The notes beneath the pieces are model-generated. The model did not search any database, was not told the origin of the DNA, and worked only from the letters and a program-made list of their open reading frames with translations. Both the position numbers and the translations under genes were made by a program. Positions 53,782 through 61,525 of a stretch of DNA of 64,000 nucleotides are shown here, piece by piece. Origin of the DNA: Niabella pedocola (lineage in GTDB: Bacteria > Bacteroidota > Bacteroidia > Chitinophagales > Chitinophagaceae); NCBI RefSeq assembly GCF_021044425.1, contig NZ_JAJNEC010000005.1:1798001-1862000 (forward strand), in the 5' to 3' direction. How positions within the stretch are numbered: the first letter of the stretch is position 1; every line of letters begins with the position of its first letter.

Positions 53782-54462
53782 ATGGACTCCAGAATGGTAT
53801 TAGATAGTGACAATGAGCTACGGGAAAAAATAGACGAACAACCCCGGTTTCAGAAGGTGATCGCCACCCTCCTTTCCTATATCTTTCACCCGGTGTTTGT
53901 GCCCATATATGTTATTTACTTTTTGTTGTATATAGAGCCGTTTTTATTTTACGGCACCACCGAAGATGGCCGGTTAATGGTACTGCTGCAAGCCATTGTT
54001 AACTATACATTCTTCCCGTTGATTTCCGTTTTGCTGCTGAGGGGACTTAAATTTATTCCTTCCATCAAGCTTAAGGAGCGGAAAGACCGGATCATTCCTT
54101 TTATCATCTGTAATATCTGGTATTTCTGGATCTGGTATGTGTGGCGCAACCTGGAAGGAATGCCCCGCGAGATGGTCGTTTTTTCAATGGGTGTCTTTAT
54201 GGCCTCCTCCATCGGACTACTGATGAACATTTATATCAAAGTGAGCATGCACGGCATTGCCCTTGGCACAGCTGTTTCCTTTTTATGCCTGCTGGGTTTT
54301 GAATATGGCCAGGGGATGGGCATCTATATTATGATTGCCCTGCTGATTGCCGGACTGGTATCTACCGCCCGGTTGCTTTTGTCGGATCATACGGCCAAAG
54401 AGGTGTATTTAGGACTGATCGCCGGCACCCTGGGGCTGCTGATTGCACAAATGGTGGTGTAA
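53782..54462 (+). CDS. PAP2-like integral membrane protein
   Basis: About 226 residues from the ATG at 53782; the frame opens at 53725, but the extra 19 residues look unrelated to the rest. Five to six transmembrane helices. Landmarks recall the PAP2 phosphatase family: LKERKDRIIPF (K-x-x-R-x-x-R-P-like motif 1), SMHGIALGTA (replacing the PSGH of motif 2) and LLLSDHTAKEVYLGLIAG (motif 3-like, with glutamate where catalytic members have aspartate). It may be a lipid phosphatase variant or a catalytically dead relative. Divergent from the DUF2459 gene and 220 bp upstream of recA. Confidence 0.7.
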   Translation: MDSRMVLDSDNELREKIDEQPRFQKVIATLLSYIFHPVFVPIYVIYFLLYIEPFLFYGTTEDGRLMVLLQAIVNYTFFPLISVLLLRGLKFIPSIKLKERKDRIIPFIICNIWYFWIWYVWRNLEGMPREMVVFSMGVFMASSIGLLMNIYIKVSMHGIALGTAVSFLCLLGFEYGQGMGIYIMIALLIAGLVSTARLLLSDHTAKEVYLGLIAGTLGLLIAQMVV

Positions 54463-54623
54463 TGTCCCTGAGACTTTTGAATTGCCAACCGGTCATATAG
54501 AAAATCTACAAAAATGGGCTTCCATCGTGGGTATGCAGATCTGCATGACCCGATTCCGGCATATTTGCGGCGCTGCCGTCAAAAATAAGTCCAAAAACAT
54601 TAGCACGGTATTACTAAATTTAT

Positions 54624-54631
54624 TAGCTTTG
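54624..54631 (+). promoter_or_regulatory. Candidate recA promoter 1
   Basis: TAGCTTTG, exact TAnnTTTG, about 52 bp before the recA ATG at 54683; gives a leader of about 46 nt. Confidence 0.45.
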
Positions 54632-54671
54632 CATTGTTGATAAATTCATTTATACGGACTGGGCTAAATTG

Positions 54672-54679
54672 TAATTTTG
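54672..54679 (+). promoter_or_regulatory. Candidate recA promoter 2 (would be leaderless)
   Basis: TAATTTTG, exact TAnnTTTG, three bases before the ATG at 54683. If used, the transcript would start inside or at the start codon, like the arrangement in front of tetR. Promoter 1 is the more conventional choice. Confidence 0.35.
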
Positions 54680-54682
54680 GTT

Positions 54683-55711
54683 ATGGCAAAAACAGATAAA
54701 ACAACAGAGATAGACATGAACAGCGAAAAGCTGAAAGCGCTGCGCCTTACAATGGACAAGATTGATAAGGACTATGGAAAGGGCAGTGTAATGCTAATGA
54801 ATGAAAAAGCTGAAGTAACCCAGGAAGTCGTTTCCACCGGATCCATTGGCCTGGACACCGCCCTGGGAATCGGCGGGTTGCCCCGTGGACGTGTCATTGA
54901 AATTTACGGACCGGAATCTTCCGGTAAAACAACAATAGCTACCCATGTTATTGCGGAAGCGCAGAAAAAAGGCGGTATGTGCGCAATCATCGATGCCGAA
55001 CATGCTTTTGACAGCAGCTACGCTAAAAAACTGGGTGTGAATGTAGACAATCTCCTGATCTCCCAGCCGGATTATGGAGAACAGGCGCTGGAAATTGCCG
55101 ATCGCCTGATCCTTTCCGGCGCGCTGGATGTGGTGGTGATTGACTCTGTGGCGGCGCTGGTCCCCAAAAGTGAGCTGGAAGGTGAAATGGGCGACAGCAA
55201 AATGGGGTTGCATGCCCGTTTGATGAGCCAGGCTTTGCGGAAACTGACCGCAACCATTTCAAAAACCAATACGATCTGTATTTTCATCAACCAGTTGCGG
55301 GAAAAGATCGGGGTAATGTTCGGAAACCCAGAAACCACCACGGGCGGAAATGCATTAAAATTCTATGCCTCCGTGCGGCTGGATATCCGCCGTTCTGCCC
55401 AGATCAAGGACGGGGATGCAGCCATCGGTAACCGCGTTAAGGTTAAAGTAGTAAAGAATAAGGTGGCGCCGCCGTTCCGCGCAGCTGAATTTGATATCAT
55501 TTTTGGAGAGGGCATTTCCAAAACCGGGGAAATCATCGATATGGGTGTGGAACTGGGTATTTTACAGAAGAGCGGTTCCTGGTATAGCTATAACAACGAC
55601 AAGCTGGGACAGGGACGGGATGCCGTAAAAGCATTGCTGCTGGATAATCCGGAAATGGCCGCCGAGGTGGAAACCAAGATCCGGGAAAAGATCAAAGAAA
55701 TGCAAGGATGA
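54683..55711 (+). CDS. recA: Recombinase RecA
   Basis: 342 residues from the ATG at 54683 (an in-frame TTG at 54677 is less likely). The Walker A motif GPESSGKTT is at 76-84 and Walker B VVVIDSVAAL ends in D154 within 150-159. Loop L1 (EGEMGDSKMG), loop L2 (FINQLREKIGVMFGNPETTTGG) and the C-terminal domain with GEGISKTGE are intact. It drives homologous strand exchange and LexA/UmuD-type co-cleavage. The gene is complete and ends in a strong terminator at 55740-55770. Confidence 0.98.
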   Translation: MAKTDKTTEIDMNSEKLKALRLTMDKIDKDYGKGSVMLMNEKAEVTQEVVSTGSIGLDTALGIGGLPRGRVIEIYGPESSGKTTIATHVIAEAQKKGGMCAIIDAEHAFDSSYAKKLGVNVDNLLISQPDYGEQALEIADRLILSGALDVVVIDSVAALVPKSELEGEMGDSKMGLHARLMSQALRKLTATISKTNTICIFINQLREKIGVMFGNPETTTGGNALKFYASVRLDIRRSAQIKDGDAAIGNRVKVKVVKNKVAPPFRAAEFDIIFGEGISKTGEIIDMGVELGILQKSGSWYSYNNDKLGQGRDAVKALLLDNPEMAAEVETKIREKIKEMQG

Positions 55712-55739
55712 TTTTTTGAATATAAACAGGTTAGTAAGT

Positions 55740-55770
55740 ACGCCCCGGTTCCCCGGGGCGTTTCTTTTTT
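55740..55770 (+). terminator. Intrinsic terminator of recA
   Basis: ACGCCCCGG (55740-55748) pairs perfectly with CCGGGGCGT (55753-55761) around a TTCC loop, followed by TTCTTTTTT. It lies 29 bp after the recA stop codon. Confidence 0.9.
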
Positions 55771-55846
55771 CCGGATCGCGTAATTTCTTTTCCTGTTTTC
55801 GAAACACCGGGAAGACACGGACGGATATTTTTGAAGAAAAAAACCG

Positions 55847-56176
55847 ATGTGCAACTTTAAAACACTCTATTATGCATCCGACGGATACCTGATCATGTGC
55901 AACGATTGCCAGCATTTTCAACTGGCCTTTCAAACAACGTTGTTAACAATGACCGCGCAGGACCTGCACGTATTTCATACCCTGGTAAAAGAAAACCGGG
56001 AATACAACCAGTTTGATACAAGCCCCGAGCGGAAAACCATCTACATCCCCACTCCCCTGGAAGGCTATGGAATGATCCTGAACCACAAAGAACTGGACGC
56101 CCTTTTTCAGTTACTGGAAACTGCAGAGGTAAACTTTAAAGCAGAATCCCTGCTGGAATTGTTCAAAACGGCCTGA
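55847..56176 (+). CDS. Small DUF6686-like protein downstream of recA
   Basis: 109 residues, no signal peptide. The N-terminus has MCNFKTLYYASDGYLIMCNDCQHFQLAF with cysteines C2, C18 and C21, spaced as in a small metal-binding or structural motif. The middle reads LTMTAQDLHVFHTLVKENR and the C-terminus is helical. It resembles DUF6686, which is found in the same neighbourhood in other Chitinophagaceae. It lies past the recA terminator, so it is a separate transcript. Function unknown. Confidence 0.65.
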   Translation: MCNFKTLYYASDGYLIMCNDCQHFQLAFQTTLLTMTAQDLHVFHTLVKENREYNQFDTSPERKTIYIPTPLEGYGMILNHKELDALFQLLETAEVNFKAESLLELFKTA

Positions 56177-56509
56177 CCGGCGGTTTTTCAATTTATCTAC
56201 TTAATTCGGCGATGCTAATCAGGATTCAGGGAATCTGTTCCAGAAGAAGCAATGCGATAATCACAAATGCTGAAACAAGTTTAGTACGACAAAACGTTGT
56301 GGGCGAAACACAATTGCTTCGCATACCTAACAGCACTTCACTGGCAGATGTCATCCAGAGCCTGGTTCCGGATCTGTTCAAGGAACAACGCGATAATCAC
56401 AGACGCTGAAACAATCCCGAATGATCGGGACGGCTTGACGGGGTATTGCAGCGCGGCGGTAATATCCACCTGTACACATCTTACGCTATTATGCTGCGGC
56501 TTTCTCCAT
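56177..56509. repeat. Intergenic region with two copies of a 28-nt repeat
   Basis: The segment CAATGCGATAATCACAAATG followed by CTGAAACA (56250-56277) recurs as CAACGCGATAATCACAGACG followed by CTGAAACA (56385-56412), 24 of 28 bases identical. The second copy runs into a small perfect hairpin (TCCCGA-atga-TCGGGA). Both look like scattered Bacteroidota intergenic repeats of the GCTGAAACAAG type. Open frames across this region are not gene-like. Confidence 0.55.
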
Positions 56510-56543
56510 AAAAAAACTGCCGCAGTTGAAGTCACTGCGGCAG
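56510..56543 (-). terminator. Intrinsic terminator of PUL 2
   Basis: Read on the minus strand, CTGCCGCAG pairs perfectly with CTGCGGCAG (56543-56535 and 56525-56517) around a 9-nt loop, followed by a T7 tract (56516-56510). It lies 27 bp after the stop of the last gene of the operon at 56570. Confidence 0.92.
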
Positions 56544-56569
56544 AAAAATCGGTTATAGACCTGCGTCCT

Positions 56570-58234
56570 TTAATTCTTGCTGAATCTCATGTTAGCAAAG
56601 TAATACGTAATTTCCTGTGCCGGCGGGAATGTGGCGCCGGAAGGCTCACCCCCGATATTGATCACAATAACGCGGTTGTGCTTGCCTGCAAACTGGGAAA
56701 GATCTATGGTCATGTCTGTCCAGGTTTGCAGGTTGGCATCCGGAATTTTAAATGCATCCTTACCATGTTCCCAATACTGCTGTCCGTAGCTGCTCTCGGT
56801 GGTAAAGGCCCATAAATAATTCATTACGCGGAACCAAAGGCGCTGATAGGGCGCATAGGATCCGGACAATGCTGCTTTAGGCGGTGCATACACTTTCAGT
56901 TTTAAAAACTTGTATTGAGTAGCATCGAACTCGTATTCCTTTGGCAGCTGGATCACCAATGTGCCATTGGCTTTCCGCACCGTTGCTTTTACCACATTCT
57001 GCAAGCCGGTTCCTGCGGGGTAAGCGCCTCCTGTTTCATCCACGGCCAGTTCCCAGTTCGCATCCTGTATCACTCCGTTCAGTAAGAACGGCTGCAGCGG
57101 AATGAGTGCCTCATCGGGCTTGGCCACAATTTCAACTACTCCACTGCCTACATAAGGCGCCAGCAGGTTGTCGATACCCATCGAATTGGCCAGGTATTTT
57201 ACCTTCGTCAGTTTTCCCTGTTCCAGCAGATCGATCAGGAATTGCGCGCTCTGAGCCGGCATATCGCCTACACGGCGGGCAAACGGAACAATGGGCCCGC
57301 CTCCGATCACATCGGTTACACTATTGCGGTTATAACTGTTCTTCGTCATTTCAAACAGGGTACCTCCCGTAAGATCCACTTCCTTTAATCCCTGGAAATA
57401 AAAGAGATCCTGCAGGTTAACGGTGTGCACCGGGAAGGTTAATTTTTGTACGGAAGCAACGGCATCGGGTGTAAAGGTGGTAACTCCGTTCACCGCTAAT
57501 ATTGCAGTTTCCGAAGGCTGGAACGGAGTGCTACCCGTTGGGATGCTGGTCTGAACCTTACGCGCCACCCACACCGTATCCAATATAGGTGTGCCATTTA
57601 CTTTAGGAATGATCTTATAATTGATATCCACGGATGCGATGGCCCCTGCGTTCAGGTTGGTCATCAGGATGCGCGGACTTTGGGCCCGCTCTCCTTCTTT
57701 TGTAGCCCCGTTTTTATCTTTGTACGAATATTTTAAACCATAATAAGTTAACACCGCTGAAGAAAGCCCCGTTGGCCAGGTTAACACCGCCGAAGAGGGT
57801 GAGGTAAGGGCCTGGGGCGATGGCATCACCAAATTGCCCAGGTCGGTTTCCGTATAAGGAATTAACCCGATCTGCTGCGGTACCGATTTGTTCCCGTGCT
57901 CATCAATCGTGTAGATTCTGAACCGGTACAGTTTGGATACTTTAAGATCCTTGATATTAAGCCATGAGGCCAGCGAATCGATCGTAACCTGCTTGTTATC
58001 GTACTCCACCACCGTTTTCATGGCCTTTCCCAGCTTGATCTGGCTGGCGGGCACTCTTCCGGCCTTCATCAGGTCGATCTCCACCCGCTCAAATCCCACG
58101 CGGCCTACAATGGTATCGAACCTGCCCGGGTATATGGTTTCCCCCGCATATTTATCCAGGTTATCGTACATCTTGCTACAGGACGATACCAATACTACAC
58201 AGAAGAACAGGAATATATATATTTTGTTGCTCAT
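56570..58234 (-). CDS. DUF4998-type surface lipoprotein (PUL 2)
   Basis: 554 residues, lipobox LVSSC (C19). The segment YDNLDKYAGETIYPGRFDTIVGR is split here as the DUF4998 hallmark (about 23-45). The rest consists of FnIII-like beta domains (about 45-125 and 140-235) and a C-terminal jelly-roll (about 385-554: YKFLKLKVYAPPKAALSG, LWFRVMNYLWAF, WTDMTIDLSQFAGKHNRVIVINIGG). Such proteins are non-catalytic glycan-binding or scaffolding partners of SusC/D. It is the last gene before the operon terminator. Confidence 0.8.
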   Translation of the reverse strand: MSNKIYIFLFFCVVLVSSCSKMYDNLDKYAGETIYPGRFDTIVGRVGFERVEIDLMKAGRVPASQIKLGKAMKTVVEYDNKQVTIDSLASWLNIKDLKVSKLYRFRIYTIDEHGNKSVPQQIGLIPYTETDLGNLVMPSPQALTSPSSAVLTWPTGLSSAVLTYYGLKYSYKDKNGATKEGERAQSPRILMTNLNAGAIASVDINYKIIPKVNGTPILDTVWVARKVQTSIPTGSTPFQPSETAILAVNGVTTFTPDAVASVQKLTFPVHTVNLQDLFYFQGLKEVDLTGGTLFEMTKNSYNRNSVTDVIGGGPIVPFARRVGDMPAQSAQFLIDLLEQGKLTKVKYLANSMGIDNLLAPYVGSGVVEIVAKPDEALIPLQPFLLNGVIQDANWELAVDETGGAYPAGTGLQNVVKATVRKANGTLVIQLPKEYEFDATQYKFLKLKVYAPPKAALSGSYAPYQRLWFRVMNYLWAFTTESSYGQQYWEHGKDAFKIPDANLQTWTDMTIDLSQFAGKHNRVIVINIGGEPSGATFPPAQEITYYFANMRFSKN

Positions 58235-58256
58235 AATGTTGAATTTGGATGCTTAC

Positions 58257-59534
58257 CTATTGCGATTTTTTTCCATAAAGAGTGATTTCAGACAAACAGT
58301 TGGCATCATCGAGGGTATAGTTCCCTGAAAAACCTTTAACTGCCTCAAACCGGAATTTGCGGGTGCGTTTGGTATATTTCGGGTTATCCGGATACATATA
58401 AGCCATATCGCCGGCCTCACCCATTTTTACAAACTCCAGCTCCGTAAGACCCGCTGGTACAGGTATGGTATATTGCATTACCTGCTCCCATTTATTCGTA
58501 TCGTCGTCCCAGATATAGGTCCGGTACATACCCACATTCTCTGTACGGTAATATTGCCCCCGGCTTACATTAGCCAAACCACCGGAATGCCGCTGATGCG
58601 TAATGATCCGGCTGATCTCATAGTAGCCGCCCAGGTCTATGATGAAGTTCCAGGGCATATTGCCATCAGCGCTTCTGCCCGTTTTACCCCGGCTCTGGGT
58701 ATGCAGGAAGTTTAGGTTATCTCCCCTGTCAATGAGATCATCAATTACTTTAAGCGATCTGCCCTCAAGCCCGTTTCCAAACATCATGGGTACCCCGCCA
58801 ATAGAGTCGTTGGGGTTAGGAATGGTCCATGTCTGTTTGGGGATCTTCATATCCTCATAAAGTGAAAACGTTCCTTTCTCCACGAAGTCCGTCATATTTC
58901 CATAAATATCGCCCACTTTTACCCTTACTTTCACCTGCTCGTTGGATGAAAGGAACAGATCATTTACAAACCGGCGGTCTGCAGCCTGATTAGAGGAAAA
59001 TACGGTGGTCAGCTTGCGGGTTGCACCGCCCTGGGGGAACTCATATTCCACAAACACGTTCACGTTCTGCTTTAACTCGTTCTGCCAATCAAGAAAAAAT
59101 GAGCTAAAGCCGGCCTTTGCCTGTATGGTTTTAGCCACCCTTGTATAAGCCGGTTCCAGCGGTGTTACTTTTACATCCAGCGGATCGGATTTATTACCAG
59201 AACGGTCAACCGCATAAAGCTGCACCGTGTATTCATCAATACTTCCAAATCCATATACATCCAGCGAATCAATAAAATAGGATGCCATAAACTTAAACGA
59301 CTGTCCGTTTTTGTTCGTGTAAAGCGCCTCAATACCCAGCAGGTCTTCATCCTTGGGAATGGTGTAAAAGAACCGGGCTCCGCCAAACAAGGGTTTATAT
59401 TCTTTTAATGTAACCTTGCCGGGTGCCGTGCTGTCGCCGCTTTCCGTTTCAAAACGGTCCTGCTTTTTACATGCAGCTACCAGCATGAGTAATAATATGG
59501 GTATAATCAGTTGATTTTTCATAATCATTTTCAT
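58257..59534 (-). CDS. DUF4959/DUF5126/DUF5000-type surface lipoprotein (PUL 2)
   Basis: About 425 residues; ATG starts at 59534, 59528 or 59522 are possible, all in front of a lipobox VAAC. DUF4959 (about 35-125) shows PGKVTLKEYKPLFGGARFFYTIPKD and YAVDRSGNKS. A DUF5126-like FnIII segment (about 130-225) follows. The C-terminal DUF5000 domain is an F5/8-type carbohydrate-binding jelly roll (about 255-425: NFIIDLGGYYEISRIITHQR, RFEAVKGFSG, CLSEITLYG). It probably binds glycan next to SusD. It lies 25 bp after susD and 22 bp before the DUF4998 gene. Confidence 0.85.
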   Translation of the reverse strand: MKMIMKNQLIIPILLLMLVAACKKQDRFETESGDSTAPGKVTLKEYKPLFGGARFFYTIPKDEDLLGIEALYTNKNGQSFKFMASYFIDSLDVYGFGSIDEYTVQLYAVDRSGNKSDPLDVKVTPLEPAYTRVAKTIQAKAGFSSFFLDWQNELKQNVNVFVEYEFPQGGATRKLTTVFSSNQAADRRFVNDLFLSSNEQVKVRVKVGDIYGNMTDFVEKGTFSLYEDMKIPKQTWTIPNPNDSIGGVPMMFGNGLEGRSLKVIDDLIDRGDNLNFLHTQSRGKTGRSADGNMPWNFIIDLGGYYEISRIITHQRHSGGLANVSRGQYYRTENVGMYRTYIWDDDTNKWEQVMQYTIPVPAGLTELEFVKMGEAGDMAYMYPDNPKYTKRTRKFRFEAVKGFSGNYTLDDANCLSEITLYGKKSQ

Positions 59535-59559
59535 TAAATACACTTCATTTAAAACCTTG

Positions 59560-61515
59560 CTACCATCCGGGGTTCTGGATCAGTTTACCGTTTGTATTCA
59601 TTTCATTCAGATCAATCGGCCACAAACAATCGGTAATGGTAAAACGACGCGCCTGTTTGTCTTCCAGTATAAAGAAAGAGGCTGCATTGGTGCCCGTATA
59701 CGTCCATCCGCGAATGGGCGCAGAAAATACAGAAGCGGCTCTTTTATGGCGGATCATATCCCAGAAATACTGTCCTTCAAAAGCCAGTTCAATGGAACGC
59801 TCCTGTAAGATGATATCCCGCAGGCCTTCTTTGGTAAGGTGCTTGCCCGGGTTGCGGCAAAGACTCGGATCAGACCATACCGCCTGCACATCCGGCACGC
59901 CTGCCCGGCGGCGCACTTTATTGATTTCATCATATACCTGCGAGCTGGGTCCGCTGAATTCGTTCATCGCTTCCGCCTTCATCAGGTACAGGTCGGCCAT
60001 GCGGATCAGCGGGTAAGGATATTTAATGGTCCGCTGCCAGGCCCCTGATTGCGATTCAGGATGTACAAATTTCTGAACCCCGATACCCGTAGCCAGGTAG
60101 TCGGTTTGGCTTACAGAAGAGGTAAAGCCGCCGGCTGTACCAGAAAACATTTGTGTAGCTATAAGTTGTGTATGTGCCCGCCAGTAGCCCCCGGTAATAC
60201 CCAGGTTGGCATAAAAACGCGGCTCCCGGTTCATATAAAGCCGGATGGTTTGCGCGCCCGGCTGCATGTAACCGGCAAGTGGTGCATACTCCTGAGTACC
60301 TAAACCCGGGGTCGTTAACACTTCATACATGTTGCTTTTATCAAAGGTGGCATCATCGTCGATGGGTAAGCCGTTCTTGGTATAATAACGTTCTGCCATC
60401 TGGTAAGAAGCACCCATCCACTGCCAGGAAAACGCCGTGGTATTGATAACCCCTTCATAGCCTGTGGGCAGGCGGATGTTGGTTGAGTGTGCCAGTTCGC
60501 CCTGGTTATAGTAATCGATATTGGAATAACCCCATACCACCTCTTCATTCCAGGGATCGCAGATCACCATCCGCAGATTGTAGAGTGTTTTCATATTATC
60601 GTTGTTCACGGAAAAGGCACTGCGGTCATAGCTATACGGATCCCTGGTGAAATTGTATAAACGATGCCCGTTGCCTTCTGCAAGTGTAATGGCCTCATTA
60701 ATGGCATCGAGTGCTTCTTTCCATTTTTCCTGCTTGTATTCCATAGGGAAGAACGGCTGACCGTCGTGATCAAAAAAATCGCCGAAATACTCCTGATTGC
60801 CGTTGAAGAAAGGACTGGCTCTGAAGAACAGGATCCGCGCCTTGATCGCTTTGGCTACGATCTGATCGATCTGTCCTTTATTATTGGCATCCGCCCGTTC
60901 GTTCAGATCCGGTACGGCTTCATTGATCAGGTTTAATATATACTGAAAACAATCTTCCACCTTGGAGCGTGGCAAAAAGAGGTCTTCCGGTTTGGATTCA
61001 GGCGTGGCCATTTTATCCGGTATTACAATCGGACCATAATGCTGCACCAGCAGGAACATATAATAGGCTTTCAGCATTTTTACCTGCGCTTTCCATTCTT
61101 TCTTCTCGCCATCCTGCATATCCCTTACCCGGTCGATATTGGCCAGGAACACATCCGTTTGGCGGATGCCCTGGTACAGCGGTTTTCCGCCCTGTGTACC
61201 GGACCAGAGTCCCAGCTGCGGAGATGTCATGGACTGCAGCCCGCGCATGATCCTCGTGGCCCTTAACTGGTCCGTGTTGTTATTGAGGTCCAAACGGCCC
61301 AGCCACTCATCGCCCAGTGTCCAGAAGGTCAGGTGAGTATTATCATCTCTTGGAATATAATTATAAGCTTTTGCCAATGCATTCCAGGCGTCTGTTTTGG
61401 TGTCGAAGACATCTTCCAGCGTCAGGGTGTTATCCGGAACCACATCCAGATATTTTTTGCAGGAAACAACAGTAAGCAGCAAAAGCGCAAATAAGGTGGT
61501 ATTTAAAACTTTCAT
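59560..61515 (-). CDS. susD: SusD/RagB glycan-binding lipoprotein (PUL 2)
   Basis: 651 residues from the ATG at 61515, where the leader MKVLNTTLFALLLLTVVSC (C19 lipobox) is obvious; the frame runs further upstream but into the susC end. The SusD core includes YLDVVPDNTLTLEDVF, WNALAKAYNYI, MLKAYYMFLLVQHYGPIVI, PLIRMADLYLMKAEAMNE and RRRAGVPDVQ. It is longer than most SusD proteins (usually about 500-600). It lies 10 bp after susC. Confidence 0.94.
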   Translation of the reverse strand: MKVLNTTLFALLLLTVVSCKKYLDVVPDNTLTLEDVFDTKTDAWNALAKAYNYIPRDDNTHLTFWTLGDEWLGRLDLNNNTDQLRATRIMRGLQSMTSPQLGLWSGTQGGKPLYQGIRQTDVFLANIDRVRDMQDGEKKEWKAQVKMLKAYYMFLLVQHYGPIVIPDKMATPESKPEDLFLPRSKVEDCFQYILNLINEAVPDLNERADANNKGQIDQIVAKAIKARILFFRASPFFNGNQEYFGDFFDHDGQPFFPMEYKQEKWKEALDAINEAITLAEGNGHRLYNFTRDPYSYDRSAFSVNNDNMKTLYNLRMVICDPWNEEVVWGYSNIDYYNQGELAHSTNIRLPTGYEGVINTTAFSWQWMGASYQMAERYYTKNGLPIDDDATFDKSNMYEVLTTPGLGTQEYAPLAGYMQPGAQTIRLYMNREPRFYANLGITGGYWRAHTQLIATQMFSGTAGGFTSSVSQTDYLATGIGVQKFVHPESQSGAWQRTIKYPYPLIRMADLYLMKAEAMNEFSGPSSQVYDEINKVRRRAGVPDVQAVWSDPSLCRNPGKHLTKEGLRDIILQERSIELAFEGQYFWDMIRHKRAASVFSAPIRGWTYTGTNAASFFILEDKQARRFTITDCLWPIDLNEMNTNGKLIQNPGW

Positions 61516-61525
61516 GTTCCTTTTT

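Noticed and set aside
56212..56409. 65-codon frame and overlapping 172-codon frame after the DUF6686-like gene
   Set aside because: They run across the intergenic repeats and the PUL 2 terminator, and have no protein-like features.
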